From Amphiura filiformis (taxonomy: Eukaryota; Echinodermata; Ophiuroidea; Amphilepidida; Amphiuridae): DNA of 64,000 nt. How positions within the stretch are numbered: the stretch's first letter is position 1; each line of letters begins with the position of its first letter. The notes beneath the pieces are model-generated. The model was not told the DNA's origin and made no database searches. It saw only the letters and a program-made list of their open reading frames with translations. The position numbers and the translations under genes were made by a program. Below, one piece after another: positions 11,277 to 24,283 of this stretch. The stretch lies in the NCBI RefSeq assembly GCF_039555335.1, contig NC_092644.1:45184667-45248666 (forward strand). The letters are read 5' to 3'.

Positions 11277-12216
11277 CAAGGATTCTCGAGTACTAATATA
11301 CTATACACGAATCCGACGGGAGCTGTTTCTACTCCTCAACCGTGGGTGGCGCTGTTGCGTCCGCCATTGCCGGGGGCCATTTCGCGCTTGATTCAAGTTC
11401 ACGTGCTAGACTAATTCCAATCAGCCGTCTACACTTCGCATGTAGGCCTACTGTGTATGCTTCGTAGTGACGACTGATTATCTTACAGCCAATATCATGA
11501 CGGACTTCTGAAAACTATTCAATGCGACTTCAGTTGTGCGCCGTAGCGCGACTGACTAGCGGCGCTCGTGTACCGCGTCGCTGTACCGCGCCGCTTTGAC
11601 AAGATCGCGCTTTGAACTTCTAAAAACAACAAACTCGGTCAAAAGGTCAATTTGGACACAACTGCGCATGCTCTATGCCACAGGAATCCTGTTGCAAAAT
11701 CCGTCACTTTTTTTCCACGTAGTTTTCTCAGTCGTCAATCCAGACGGTTGACGACTGAGGGCAGCAGTCTATTCACGTGCACGCTGTATGTTCACTTTTC
11801 ATCTGTTTTAAGCTATTTTAATCCCAATTTTAATCAGGTTAATACTACAATTTTTTTATGATTAGGTCTACCTTATTTTGAGGAGCTGTGGTCGGAACAT
11901 TTTTGAGCATTTAGACCTACAATTATATTGATGCTCAACTTTAGGCCTGGTATGCTAGGCCTTGGGCCTGACTAGTCATTTATGTTTGGTTGGTAGGCCT
12001 ACTCGGCATTGACACGGGTAGCCGACCCTAGCATAACTCGCCGGCTCTCACAACCGATATTGGCATGTTGGTAGTGTTATTTTAGACAAGGTTTAACTTC
12101 AAGTCAGGGATCTAGAGGTGGAATTCATTCATGATTTATCAATAAACGATCGAAGCATATACTCGGGCACATGGGCCTACAATAAAAAAAACGTAACACG
12201 TTTTGTGAGAGCAAAG

Positions 12217-14422
12217 CAGGGTTCGTATGGGTCATGGAATTTTGCTTTTTCATTTTCCAGGCCTGCGCAAAGTCATCCATGGAATTCAGAAAATCTCTTG
12301 AAAGTCATGGAATTTGACAATTTGCTCCCAAAAAAAAGTTTCTCTGATTAATAATATTATTTTAAACCAAAAATGGTAATTAAATTAGCTTTTGCATTTA
12401 ATACCCTTTTCCGTGTTTTTAAAATCCATTCCGATTGTTAGGCCTACTTTCTAAATCGGAAAGTAAAATCACGCATTTACCGGCCAGCACCTGCTGGGTA
12501 AATTATGCACAGAAATTATGCCACTTGCCCACTATTCCGCCTCTGAAGGTATATATTTAGTTAACTATTTAGCTATTTTGGTGCAAAATAATAGGCCTAC
12601 AAGATGATTTCCGACATCGTTTTCGTTCCGACTTTCGGATCATGCATGAATGCACATTAAGTTTTTTATTTAATAGGCCTATAGGCCCTACCTAAAAGAT
12701 GATTTCCGAAATAATACTTCTGACTTTCAGATCGTTCATGCACATTAATATTTTTTTTTATTAAGTAGACCTATCTAGGGCCTAACTGCTATACACATGC
12801 TATGTTTTCTGAAGGTATAGGGCCTATGGGCAATTCCGTATGAGAGAGAGCAAATTCTAAATGGTGAAAATAGTTAATATCTCCAAAAACACTGGTGCCA
12901 CAATATTACAAATTTGGTATAAAGTGATAGAGTAGAACAATATCTTTAATTTGATGCGTATTGCAGTTATATTGAAATATGTTTAGGCCTACTAGGCCTA
13001 CTCAGTACTGATTTTTTTCAAAAGACATGATTTTCTGCCCAAAATTTTGTTTTTGAAAATGTAAACATACATGTTACATTCCGTTACCGTGGAATTGCCC
13101 ATTTAGTAAAACTAAATTTATTTAGCTCTATAATAGGCATACAAGATGATTTCCGACATCGTTTTCTTTCCGACTTTCGGATCATGCATGCACATTATTA
13201 TTTTTCTTATTTAATAGACCTATAGAATGATCTCTGATATAGTTAACGTCCGACTTTCAGATGGTTCATGCACATTCATATTTTATTAACTATCTAACTA
13301 CTACACGTAGGCTCCTACATGCTTTGTTGTCTGAAGGTATTTAGTTAACTATTTAGCTCTATTGGTGCAAAAATAATAGGCCTAAGATGATTTCCGACAT
13401 CGTTTTCGTTTCGACTTTCAGATCATGCACGCACTTTGGTTTTTTTATTTAACATGTATAGACCTACAAGATGATTTCCGAAATAATTTGTGACATGATC
13501 AAGGGGAATGAGTCGGATGTCGCTAATATTGTTTTTGAGATATTGGCAAAAACAATGTTCAAATTCTTTTGTTTTATCATTGTTTTTAGCCATTGATAAA
13601 TTGCTCATAACTCGGTAACCAGACGTCCGATTTTGATGGAGTTTGCATCAAAATGTAGCATTAATTTGTAAACAGCTAGAAAATGATGCAAAAAACTTCT
13701 AACTGAAAATTGCCGACAAGTGACTCGTCCCCCCTGATGATGTCACATTTACTTCATCAGACTTTCAGATGGTTCATGCACATACTTTTTATTAATTATC
13801 TAACCCGGGCTATCTAACTGCTACACATACTTTGTCGTCTGAAGGTATTTAGTTAGCTCTATATTGGTGCAAAGTAATAGGACTACAAGATAATTTCCGG
13901 CATTAATATTAACCATGCATAGACAACTGGTATACATGTACATATCCAGTAGAGTTTTCTAATTAACATTAGCACTAGGTTTTTTCTTTTTTTTGTTGTT
14001 GTTGAAAACATGCCCTAACAAAACCCGGTGTTAGGCCTAAAGCTTCCGGTGGGTGGTCCACCTAAATCAATGAATTGTTAGTATTATGCATAAAGCCAGT
14101 GCAAAAGTTTTAAAAATGCTTCGTGCATAGTTGAATATGGGAAAGCGGAAAAATGAAAATGGAGCTTCTTTGAAAATTGTTTTGAAAAAAATAAATGCCA
14201 ATTGCTATTGTCATTTTTTCAATGTGAAGGTGGTTGAATTAAAGCATATTTTGAAAGTAGAGTGTCCCTTGGCATGGTTAGGGTTTTGAAGTACACAAAT
14301 AGTACAATTGTATGAAAATGGTTGGTACATTATATAGGCCTACCAGAGAAAGTCATGGAATTCTTTAATTAAAGTCATGGGAAGTCATGGATTTTTTTTG
14401 CTCATGAAGTGTAAGAACCCTG
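12217..14422. mobile_element. CAGGGTTC-ended non-autonomous element with internal repeats
   Basis: Begins CAGGGTTCGTATGGGTCATG and ends GTAAGAACCCTG. Both ends are followed inward by GTCATGGAATT-type repeats. A direct repeat CAAAG (12212-12216, 14423-14427) flanks it, shorter than the 8 bp expected of hAT elements, so the boundary call is tentative. The interior (12590-13920) holds several diverged copies of a unit with AAGATGATTTCCGACATCGTTTTCGTTCCGACTTTCGGATCATGCA and CTGAAGGTATTTAGTTAACTATTTAGC. Confidence 0.6.
12590..13920. repeat. Diverged tandem repeat array (GATTTCCGACATCG / TTCAGATCATGCA units)
   Basis: At least six imperfect copies of a ~70-130 bp unit carrying GATGATTTCCGA, CGACTTTCGGATCATGCATGCACATT and a T-rich tract lie near 12601, 12698, 13145, 13226, 13386, 13469 and 13757. 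They are separated by spacers with CTGAAGGTATTTAGTTA. Non-coding. Confidence 0.7.
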
Positions 14423-15370
14423 CAAAGATTTGTGCCGTCCGGACTTTTTCAAAAATCAGTGAGGGAGTCCCTTATTATTTGTTATTTATATGTTGTTTTT
14501 TACCATCCATTTCTGTGTAAAATTGCAATTGCAAAGGCTTTGGCAACACATCATAAAAACGGGGAGGCCCGTAATATTTTTTGTTATTTCCCCCAAAGCC
14601 CTAGGCCTACCCCTAGCTTGAAGAGAGTGTTTGCAATAGGGCCTACATGTTTATAAATGGTAAGCAAGAACTTCTAAACATGTCTTTTCATTGCAACAAT
14701 TTTAGAAACAAAGAAAGGGACCAAAGAAGAAAAAATAACAAAAATATTTGAAAATCTTCAAAAATCGGGCGGGGACGTTATTTATTTTCAATTGGCCTCA
14801 TCGGTAGGTAGGCCTACCGCTTGCATCGTAGGCCTACTTTCAATTCGTCGCCGAAGAAAATATTTTCTTGTTCTTTTGTCGCTTCTTAATTAAAAGCATT
14901 CATCATTTGCATTTTTTTAAGTTTAAAACTCTACTTCTGATATTTTGCGATATTTTATACTACTTAAAAGTTAAAACTATTTTCAATACATAAGTAGGCC
15001 TATCCGGTTCTTTAAACCAGAGGTATAAAGCGACCGATGCTTTTTAACACTTTTCATACGGATGAAATAAGCTTTTGTTTTAATACAATATTTAGGCCTA
15101 CGCTACGGCGAAAAAAGATGCATAAATTCACTTTTTTGACAAGTAAATTACCTTGAAATTATAGTTTTGGCCAGTCTCGAACATCATCTGCCTAAGCAGC
15201 CATGGCCATTTGATGATGCCGACACTGAAGTGAAATTAGAGAAGCATATCCAAAGTCTCGTTGTTGTTTGCCTATGCTATGCTGCACAAATGGCCCCCGT
15301 AATGGCCCCCCGTAATGGCGGCGATGTAAGAGGGCGTCCTTTCGAGAGTGCGCGGTCGGATTCGTCTATA

Positions 15371-16009
15371 CTATAGACCTTTTTCCCTCTTTCCCATCAT
15401 GCACAATTCCAGGGGGGTATGAGTGTCGCAAAATACATCATCTCCCCGGGGGAGTACAGAGTTATGTTCATCACATTCTGGAATACGGACATTTTGACTG
15501 GTGCCTTCATCACAAAAAAGGAATCCCCGATAATGATGATAATGGCGCCACGGTCACTCATACCTTTCGGGGCAAAAAACAACATTTCTATGCCGTATGG
15601 ACATGGTGTATTCACCTAAAAAAGTTTCCTGTTATTGAAACCTAACTTTGCATACATTTTATAGACCTAATGGTGAAAAACTGATGACGGGACACGCAGT
15701 GATATTTTACCGGCGTCCGTTTTATTTTTTTTTTCGGAGTTGAAAATAAAACGAACACAAAATCTCTTACACAGATGTTCTGCATCGCTCCGTAACTGCA
15801 TCACTCGTGTATTCAATAATTGCATAATTAGTAACATCGATGGCCTTTACGATAATCCGCATATATGGAATCAGTATGCCCATATTAAGATAAAATAATT
15901 GCAAAGGCCTGGCAAAGACCATCGGATGCACACGATCTATGAGGTTGATGAACTACGTCATACCCCCCTGGAATAGTGCATTGTGGGATAGAGGGAAAAA
16001 GGTCTATAG
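15371..16009. mobile_element. ~640-bp MITE with ~52-bp TIRs
   Basis: The left end CTATAGACCTTTTTCCCTCT...AATTCCAGGGGGGTATGA is matched in reverse complement at the right end (15958-16009) with about four mismatches. If the true ends are TATAGACC, the target would be TA. No transposase ORF. Confidence 0.8.
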
Positions 16010-16999
16010 GATAAGCCACTCGTTTGCGCAAATGAAGTCAGTCATTCAGCCTATGCGCTATAATGCATGTAATGGCATAGAACCCCTGTACGTGTAGGAG
16101 TGTATTACCTTGTGGAAGAGATGATGCAATGTTTACGTCATATCGTCATCGTTTCCAAAAAAAATTAAATGGCGAAAAACGGCGAACATTTGGTCGAATC
16201 TTTCTATTACTATCATATCGTGAAAAACCAAATAGCTGAGGAGTTAGCTCAATATGCTAGGAAAATATTATAACCGAATACCCCATGACGAGACTGGCTA
16301 AATAAGCTGTATTTTTGCTGGAAAGGGTTCGAAAAATTGGCAGTCGATGGGCGCCATCTTGGAAAAATAGCTCGAAATAGACTTCCTCGACAGTCGTTCA
16401 AGATTGAGGAGATTTTAGCCTGACGATGTTAGACTTGATCAAGACGGACTGTCGTTTGTACTGTAGCGGTCTAAATGTGCATTTCATACATAAAATTAGC
16501 TCGAAAATCAATAAAACAAGTAACGAATGCGTCTAATTTTCTCTCTACTAACACAAAATGTAATGAAAAGGGTATATCTTTCCTAAAACAAATAAACGTA
16601 CTTTCAAATTGCGTTACAATCGTATGTGTACTTGCACGTCTGGAACTATAAGACTAATTTGCACACTGAAATGCTCAAGAACTGTCAATCATTGACGAAG
16701 CTGTCAATGCAATACAGGTTAAGTTCCTTTGGCCGTACGCAAATTAAATACGTGCACAAGTACGTAAGTTTTAGGCTGCGCACTGGATTGCATAGCAACC
16801 GGCATAGCAACGTCAATCAATGTCAATCAAACTGCCGGCGAAGTGACTTCACTTTTTATACAGGGATTGAATACGAGTGTCACAGCCCTGTCATAACCAG
16901 ATCATAACAACAACAGAGCAATAGTCTGACGATCGCCGTGAGGCGTGAAACTACTAGTTACTAAATGCTGAATATTATTTAGCCAAAATTGTTTTATTA

Positions 17000-17880
17000 A
17001 ATTAGCTCTACCTTGTTAAAAATTGGTATTGAGCACTGTGAAACGACTATCGAGTGACTATTTATGTAATTTACATATCTATCTATTTTAGCCTTTTTAG
17101 CTCAGAATTAGGGCTAATTACTGTTTTTTACGTATATTACGTTTTATTGCAACTTCATTAAGCGATTTAGTAACTTATCCATCTAAAAATACCATAAACA
17201 TGACTTATACAGTAGAAAGAGATGATGAATCGGGAAGAGACGGTAAATGCTATCTTCACTAAATCAAAATATACCCTAAGAATCTCCTAGTACGCGTTCT
17301 TCTTTAAAACAGTCTTTAGGCCGAATTTTGAAAAGGCTAAATAGAAGGATATGTATGGCCGGAACGTGATGAGGCTATATTATAGAGATAAAATTTCTGA
17401 ACGCGACTGATGTCCTCGAACGAAAAACTAGCCGCTACATTAAAAGGCAAAAATATAGAGAAAAAATGCAGAACGTGACTTATGCAGTAAAAGAGATGAT
17501 CAATCGGGATGAGACTGTAAAGTGCTATCTTCAGTAGATAGCACTAGCGAAAACACACATGAACAATTAAAATAGGCTACATGCCCTACCTAAAGACTCT
17601 CCTAACATGCGTTCTACGTGCGTGAAAACAGTCATTAGGCCCAATTCTGAGCTATTAAAAAGGGCTAAAATAGACAGATCTGTAGGTCCGGAACGTGATA
17701 AGGCTCTATTATAGCGATAGGCCTACAATAATTTCTGAACGGGACTTTTATCATAGAAAGAAACAATTAACCAATACATGATAAAGCAAAAATATAGAGA
17801 AAAATCGGGATAAGACTGTTAATGCTATTTTCAGTATAAAGATGCAAAAAAAACACATGAAAAATCAAAATATACCTGGA
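17000..17880. repeat. Right tandem-repeat arm of the composite fold-back structure
   Basis: Contains the left-arm motifs in reverse complement: TAAATGCTATCTTCACTAAA near 17246, TGCTATCTTCAGTAGATAGC near 17524, AATGCTATTTTCAGTATAAA near 17819, with CCGGAACGTGATGAGGC, TCTGAACGGGACTT and CTAAAATAGACAGATC blocks. About two and a half units. Confidence 0.75.
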
Positions 17881-19440
17881 CTGTAAATTGGCCAGAACAC
17901 ATGGAACGCGTTCATTAATGTAACGGTTTTTAACACATGACACGTGTTCAACTTATTTAGAGAACACTAGTGTGAACACCTCAGACGTGTTCAAAAGATA
18001 CAGTTGAACACATGACAAATAAGCGTTCTAAAATATTTCAGTACATCAGTGTTCAAACTACAAGAAAACCAGTGTTCAAATGAAACAAAGAAAGATATAA
18101 GGAAATTTTGAACACGTGTCAAGTGTTCAAAAGGTGTTACATATGTGTGTTAAGTTTTGAAAATGTTGTCTTATTTTTCAAAATCAAATATTAATGTAAC
18201 AATGTTTCCTCTTTGCGATAGTGCTAGGTAAGGAGACACTGTGGCTGTGTACTCTCAGACATGCATGTAGTAAAAGTGCAATAACTTTGTAATTATTCGC
18301 GCAAAACATATAAAAGTATACATTTTTATGAAGGCAAGACATCAATAAATCTTAATATAAATACAGATTTGGGGTAAAAACAACAATTTTGAAGAAAATC
18401 ACAAAAAAATGAGTTTTTGGCAATATTTCTTAGGTACATCATAACAAAAAACACTCTTTCCAAAATATTTTATTTTGTTTTTAGCTCAATCTTGAGGCTC
18501 CATTCCAAAAACGGTTTTTTATTTTTTGATATTGGCCTTATTTTTTGAGATATTGACCATATAAGGCATCAAAATGAACTTTTAAAAATTCACAAACGCC
18601 TATTTGCACAAAATGATGCCTAAAATCGGAAATAGATCAAAATATAAAAAATGAAAAACCGTTTCTTGAGTCGATCATGCTTTTTACGATGATCATATTT
18701 GCTTACCTATAGATGCTGTATTTATTGAGTTATCGTGTACCTAAATCGTCATTTTACCGAGAAAATGAACATTGAAATAATGGCCGTTGAAGTTTAAAGT
18801 GGTCACATTTTGCACTCTCATCGAATCTCACAGGAGAATGCGACAGTTTTCGTTTTTGAAACTTATATTACATGAACATCGGATAAATCCACAGCCCCTT
18901 GAGAAGTTTGAGCAAAATCCATTCATAACTTGATATTTAAATCGGGGGAAAGAACTTGAAAAAACTCACATTTTATCAGCTGAAACGGAGCCATTTGACC
19001 ACCAGGTTTTTGTGAAATCAGTGCTTCCGTGGTGTTTCCATAAGATGCGCCGCGCATACAGATAAGCGTCGCGTATGCGTCGCGTATTTGTGCGTTAACA
19101 AATTGCGCGATACGCAACGCGATGTGTTGTTGCGCGCGTGTACCTTGCTGGTACAACAAAGATTTTCTTTCCTTTTCAATTTCAAACACGAGTGGAATAG
19201 TGAAATAAAATCCTTAAAATATTGCAGTTGGAGTTTACAAATCTGGATTTTCATTCCTTGTATTTATAAAAACATAACAAGGTACAAACATATCATAAAA
19301 ACTCAATTTTGAGAAAGAAACAATGGCTAGAGTACACAGCCGCGTTAAGGCAAATTTTAGTATGGATATGCAGACATCTTATGATAACTAATCTTGGAAA
19401 CAGTAACAGAACACTAGTGTCAAGTGTTCTATGACTTAAG
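17881..19440. repeat. GTGTTC/GAACAC-rich segment followed by AT-rich non-coding DNA
   Basis: At 17895-18150 and 19405-19430 the same GTGTTC/GAACAC vocabulary as in the element at 6497-8530 recurs (for example GAACACTAGTGTGAACACC and GAACACTAGTGTCAAGTGTTC). This suggests a relative whose two ends frame ~1.5 kb. No clean TIR or TSD was found. The middle shows no coding sequence. Confidence 0.5.
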
Positions 19441-19448
19441 TGTATACA

Positions 19449-19490
19449 CCGTCCGGTTTCCATTGTTTTAGAACAATAGCAACCGGACGG
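19449..19490. repeat. 19-bp-arm hairpin with 4-nt loop
   Basis: The arms CCGTCCGGTTTCCATTGTT and AACAATAGCAACCGGACGG pair with two mismatches around the loop TTAG. A compact GC-rich hairpin in AT-rich DNA; it may be the remnant of a transposon end or a cruciform. Confidence 0.7.
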
Positions 19491-20650
19491 AACCGGCGGT
19501 TGACCGCCTGTCGAGGTTTGATTTCGTAAATCCCCCGATTTTGATAAGGGCGATGGTCCATTCAATCAACCCCTCCGTTGACCTGTGTATGTGGCTTTCT
19601 GACCAAATTAACCTCTTATTTGGCCATTGTAGCCTACAAAGTGCAAATTTTTGCGCTCTTCGCGAGAACTTGTTCCACCATATTTCAACATTTTAGCTTG
19701 AAATATGACAATATTTTTCTAGTGCTTCGCGCGCATTTCTACTTATTCTGTCGCCAAAAGGTGAAGAATTGTTTCCAACTAAAAAGAAAACTACACCATT
19801 GGCTATGAAGTGAAAGAGACCCGGTAATCAAATAAGCTAATTTGTGGTTAGAACTGGCGACATTTCGTTAACAATGTAGTTTGTCACTTGAGAATATTTA
19901 TGTTTAACAATATTTAAACTGAGAAACTAGCCTTTGAAATATCAAGGTGGATAACCAGATTTTTGGACCACATTGTACAACAAACGATTCAAACTGCTAT
20001 GTATAATAATACGGTGGTTTATTGCACATTGTATGATACATATTTAACAAACTCCTTTGAACAAATTCCTGCTATATAGTTGTCCTGCTAAACACATAAT
20101 TATGAGATCATACAATCACAAAAATTCTCATTCCTTGGAATTTAATATTCCCATTGGACACTGGAGACTAGAAATGCATGTATGCCCGACTTCTACCAAC
20201 ACTTCAGTCACCTTTCCATCCTAAAAATGGATATTGCTCTGCATCAACCCATTTCTCGGTTGTGAGAACATATTCACAGAATATTGTCGGGCCGATTGTT
20301 GCACAGCAAGTTGAACATTAGGCTCATGACCTTTGATCTAGAATGACCTCCGCTTGACTTTTAACATGTTCCCATCAGGATTATTTTTATTTATTTATTA
20401 TTCATTAGGCATTTCAAAAAAATATACAGCAAAATTAGACCAGCAACTTGGAGCCAATTCGAAGCAATTTTAAAATTTGACACCAGATGACTGATCTTCA
20501 ACCTCGTATGACCTCCGTTTGATTTGTTTTCATGTTCCTCCTCCGGTTAACGTCCAACAATTTTATGCACAATCGGAGCGATTTTACAATTTGACCCCTT
20601 GAGGGTTAACGGTATAACCCCATGTGACCTTTGCCCTCAAAATATATTTT
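19491..20650. other. Intergenic DNA, no feature recognised
   Basis: No exon-like sequence and no clear repeat boundary. Between 20320 and 20640 phrases such as TGACCTCCG and TTTGACCCC recur, but without periodic structure. Confidence 0.4.
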
Positions 20651-21249
20651 ACAATTGAATACCTGAGTGGAAGAAGGGCCCAACTCCAATTTTTTTACAA
20701 AAATGAGTTAGACTCAGTATTTTATTGCCAGCAGATTGTTCTTCCTTGTGTGTGAAAGATGAGCCAAAATCCACTCTCTAAATAGTCTTCCATGTACACT
20801 TAACCATGGTTTTCATGGAAAAAAGGGCCAACTACATGGAGTTGGACCCTTCTTCCACAAATATTGATTAAAGAGGAATTTCGTTCATCCATGAAATCTG
20901 CTTTTCACTGCAATAAACTTTTGTGCTAACATATTACATGCTTCTACTTGTGAAATTAATGGACCAACTTTCAGTACCTATTTATAACACATCTGTTTAT
21001 GGAACTGGCACTTGCAATATTAGTGGAAGAAGGGCCCAACTCCAGCCCATATTAAGACCTGTATCGTTGCCATAGAAACGTCATATATGATTTCGAATGT
21101 ATGTAATACTGTATGTTCATATATTAAAGGTCCCCTAAAGATGAAAACATCTTGCCTATAAAACTTTTCCAAATATTAAGTTTTTTCTTAATATCTCAAA
21201 AACAGTTTTGATGGAGTTGGGCCCTTCTTCCACTCAGGTATTCAATTGT
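20651..21249. mobile_element. ~600-bp MITE with 38-bp perfect TIRs and an internal GGGCCCAACTCC repeat
   Basis: The termini start ACAATTGAATACCTGAGTGG and match their reverse complement at 21212-21249 for 38 bp. The subterminal motif GGAAGAAGGGCCCAACTCCA appears at both ends and in two internal degenerate copies (near 20825-20865 and 21025-21045). Non-coding. Confidence 0.85.
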
Positions 21250-22085
21250 TCAAAATTGATATTGTTGACATTTAACAGCCCTGGAAGTAAAATTTATAAA
21301 TCTAATGATATGTAGCTGAAAGGAAAAGCAGACGATCATTTGAAAATTTTGATCTTTCGTATTGAAGATTTTGATTGTTTTTCCCAAAACACCTGAGGCC
21401 TTTTGGGAAAAAAAATTTGCATCTTCAATACGAAATATCAAAATTTTTAAATGATTGTCGGCTTTACCTCCCAGCTACATACACTTTAAGTAGGACAATA
21501 TATCATTAGATTTATAAACTTTACTTCGAAGACTGTTAAATATATGAAAAATAACAAAAATATCAATTTCTAATAACTTGCCATAAAACTTGTACGGGGG
21601 GGGGGGGGTACTCAGTACAAATTACCATACGGGACGCGTGCATAAACATGGGTAGCATTTTCAGCCTTCTGGTATATCAATGACCCCTTTTCAAAGCCTA
21701 TTTTGGTATATGAATGGGTCCTTTTTCAAAATTTTCTCAATTTTTTCAGAAAACAGCCCAATTTTTCCTTAATCTAGCCAAAATTTTGGGAAAATTTGTA
21801 AAAACTAAGACAATTTTGGTTAAATTTGGCCGAAAATTTCGACTTTTGGTATATCAATGGGTCCAAATTTCTTGAAAAATTGGTATATTTATGGGTCCAC
21901 TTCCAAAATCTCAGCGGCACGTCCCTACCAAAACCAAACTTGAGTACTCCCCCGGGACTTGTACATGTATTATATCGCCAATTTAAAACAAAATCACAAT
22001 TATTTGATATCAGAAGGACATTCCTCGTATTCAGAATACAATTCAATATGTCTGATGTGCTCTCATGTCCCAAAACAATTCTGGG
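21250..22085. mobile_element. Truncated copy of the palindromic TTAA-target MITE family, split by a hAT-like insert
   Basis: Shares the order GAAGTAAAATTTATAAATCT, AAAAGCAGACGATCA, the palindrome TTTCCCAAAAC...TTTTGGGAAAAA, CCGTCGGCTTT-like, CATACACTTTAAG and ATTATTTGATATCAGAAGGAC with the intact copy at 25888-26536, but lacks intact ends. It is interrupted at 21596-21956. Confidence 0.75.
21596..21956. mobile_element. 361-bp hAT-like MITE with 8-bp TSD ACTTGTAC
   Basis: An 8-bp direct repeat ACTTGTAC flanks the insert (21588-21595 and 21957-21964). Internal sequence has repeated GGTATATCAATGGGTCC phrases and ends with GTACTCAG / TTGAGTAC. A relative lies at 25795-26682. The uninterrupted TTAA-family copy supplies the empty site. 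Confidence 0.85.
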
Positions 22086-24280
22086 CAAACGTTGTTACTA
22101 GAGTCCTTAATATAAACCTTGGCAAGATTTTCAAACTAGCTTGTAATTTAGTTTATTTAGTATATAGTTTTGTGTACAACAAAAAATTATACCCGGGTAT
22201 TAATTGCCCCATTTTTATTCATTGAGATTAAAAAATTGTGTCTCCGTTGTGTATGTGTTACTTCGGAGGGTTTCAAAATAACAATACACTTTTGAAATGA
22301 GGACCTTGTGCAGTCCTCTGATATGATAAGCAGTTTTAATGGGTCCGAAACGGTATGGCAAATGTAAGCAGCTTCCCATGACCTTCCGATGACTTTTTTG
22401 GTATGCAGATGGGACGTACAGACTTTGTCTATGTCCTAAATGTCCGATGTACTATTTCCTAAAACTGAGGTGTTGGTAAATATCAATAAACTTCTTGTTG
22501 TTGTACTAAATATAAACATAATATATTTGTCAAGAGACAATATATTATCAAAACATTTTATGGGGGCGGGCAAACTCAAATGAACAAGGAAAAGGTAAAG
22601 TGATACATGTCAGCAAACCAATTTAGCATCAGATTCATCGTAAATTGAATAGCACATCGAAGAAGGGATATCGAGGAATGCGATTTTTCAACAAATAAAA
22701 CAAATCCATATTAATCAGTCATATATTATTTGTCTCATGTAATCTTGTTGCCTCATATTTCCCATATTGGATTCAGAATTTAGTTACATGTATGCAATAA
22801 CCATATTTGCTTTAAAAAAATTTTTTAAAGAGATGATTTTTCTCTTAAAAATACAGATTGCAGGTGCGTAAAAATCATAAAAAACAAGGAAGCAATTGAA
22901 GATGTTGTTCAATGATGCCATTCTCTTTCAATGTATTTGCTAAATATTTAACGGAATAGTAATACTGGTTAGAGGCAGGGTTAGCGGTGACCTGCTGAGT
23001 CCAGGGGTCCAAATTGGCAAATAAACGGGTACAGGCATCTAATTCTACACAGACATACAAAATTAAGGGGTCCAAATCACTGGGACCTGCCAAATCAAGG
23101 AGTCCTGGACCCCAAGACCCCTTAAAACGCTACCTGGTTAGTTGATTAAGCAACTCAATATTATTTTGCTGTATAGTGCAAATGATAAATATCAATGCAC
23201 ATAACCTGTAATTAGTTCATCAGAACAATGCCTGACTGCGAAGGGGGAGTGCATTGTGATAGGAGAAATTACAGGCAAGTGAGTTGATTTTTATCATTTG
23301 CATGTCAATAAAATTAGCAGTTATTAAAGCTCATTTATATAACATCATAAAACCACTGCAGTAAAAATTACCAAAAAATCGTATTTGAATATCACTTAAT
23401 TAACATAGATTTACATTTAAATGAAATATGTGGAAAGATCGATCATCTTCCCAGCATACAATCCTATGTTAAGTGTGGTTTCTAAATTCATCTTGAGTTT
23501 CTTGATTAGCATGTTCTATGGCATTTCGAGACAAAACAATACCCTGGCTTCCTCAATGCTCAGCTTTTCCTAAAAGTTGAGGTAAATTGTTCGCCTAGCT
23601 TAGAGGTTTCAGAAAAAGAATAGTTTGCAGTTTTGCACTATCTGTGATGTCTAGTTAATATGTTACACAGCAGAGAGTTAAAAGATATGTAGAATTCCAT
23701 AGGATTCTATGGCATTTGTATTTATTCATCACCTATCTTCTGAACTTCACATCGCAGATAGTAGAAACTATTCTTTTCCTGAATCCCTTGCATTTGTGGA
23801 ACAGTTTTTTTACGAATAGGAGCAACTTAAATTTTTCACCCCTGTACAACATGCAAATTGATCTTGAACCTGTTGAGCCTCATAATTTTATAAATATATG
23901 TCCTACCCACAAATATGTAACATTTTTGTGATCCTTAGGCCCAGGTGAATAATCTGATGATGCTATATGTGGCACTAAAATATGGTAATATTTTGATGTA
24001 GATAAACGACACACTACGCATGATCATGTAGGGGTTTGGTGGGTCATTTTTTAGGGTCACAGGGTTCGAATACAGCTAGGCAGACAAAATATTTGAATTC
24101 AGCATACCCAAATTAAATAATTTAGTTGCCAGTTTTTATGTGAACCTGCCGCTAGATCCTTAAATAAGCACATATTTCAACAACAAAAAAGAGTGTATAT
24201 TGTGATCATCCAACTTATGCAGAATTGCAGACACACACACTACCTTTCACGTGACATCAATAAATACACCCTTACGTACG
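22086..24280. other. Intergenic AT-rich DNA, mostly featureless
   Basis: No exons recognised. A loose palindrome spans 23610-23790 (AGAATAGTTTGCAG...CACTATCTGTGATGT against ACATCGCAGATAGTAGAAACTATTCTT). Around 22980-23110 is a short stretch rich in GGGGTCC/GGACCCC. Confidence 0.4.
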
Positions 24281-24283
24281 CGG

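Larger units (their letters stand above)
10474..16999. mobile_element. Composite fold-back transposon core bounded by 100-bp perfect inverted repeats
   Basis: The arms 10474-10573 and 16900-16999 are exact reverse complements over 100 bp (landmarks TTTGGCTAAATAATATTCAG, CTCACGGCGATCGTCAGACT and GTTGTTATGATC). Outside both arms, tandem arrays continue in inverted orientation (9.0-10.47 kb and 17.0-17.87 kb). Inside are a Penelope fragment, a CAGGGTTC-ended element and a small MITE. No DNA-transposase ORF was found. Long inverted arms built from tandem repeats resemble fold-back elements such as the TU elements described from sea urchin; that assignment is inference. Confidence 0.75.

Noticed and set aside
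15167-15376. 69-residue + strand ORF (MASLEHHLPKQPWPF...)
   Set aside because: No homology recognised; it runs directly into the terminal repeat of the MITE at 15371 and lies in a repeat-rich block.
21774-22225. Overlapping 88-104-residue ORFs
   Set aside because: They lie across the border of two MITEs, have no family resemblance and are broken by the visible TSDs.
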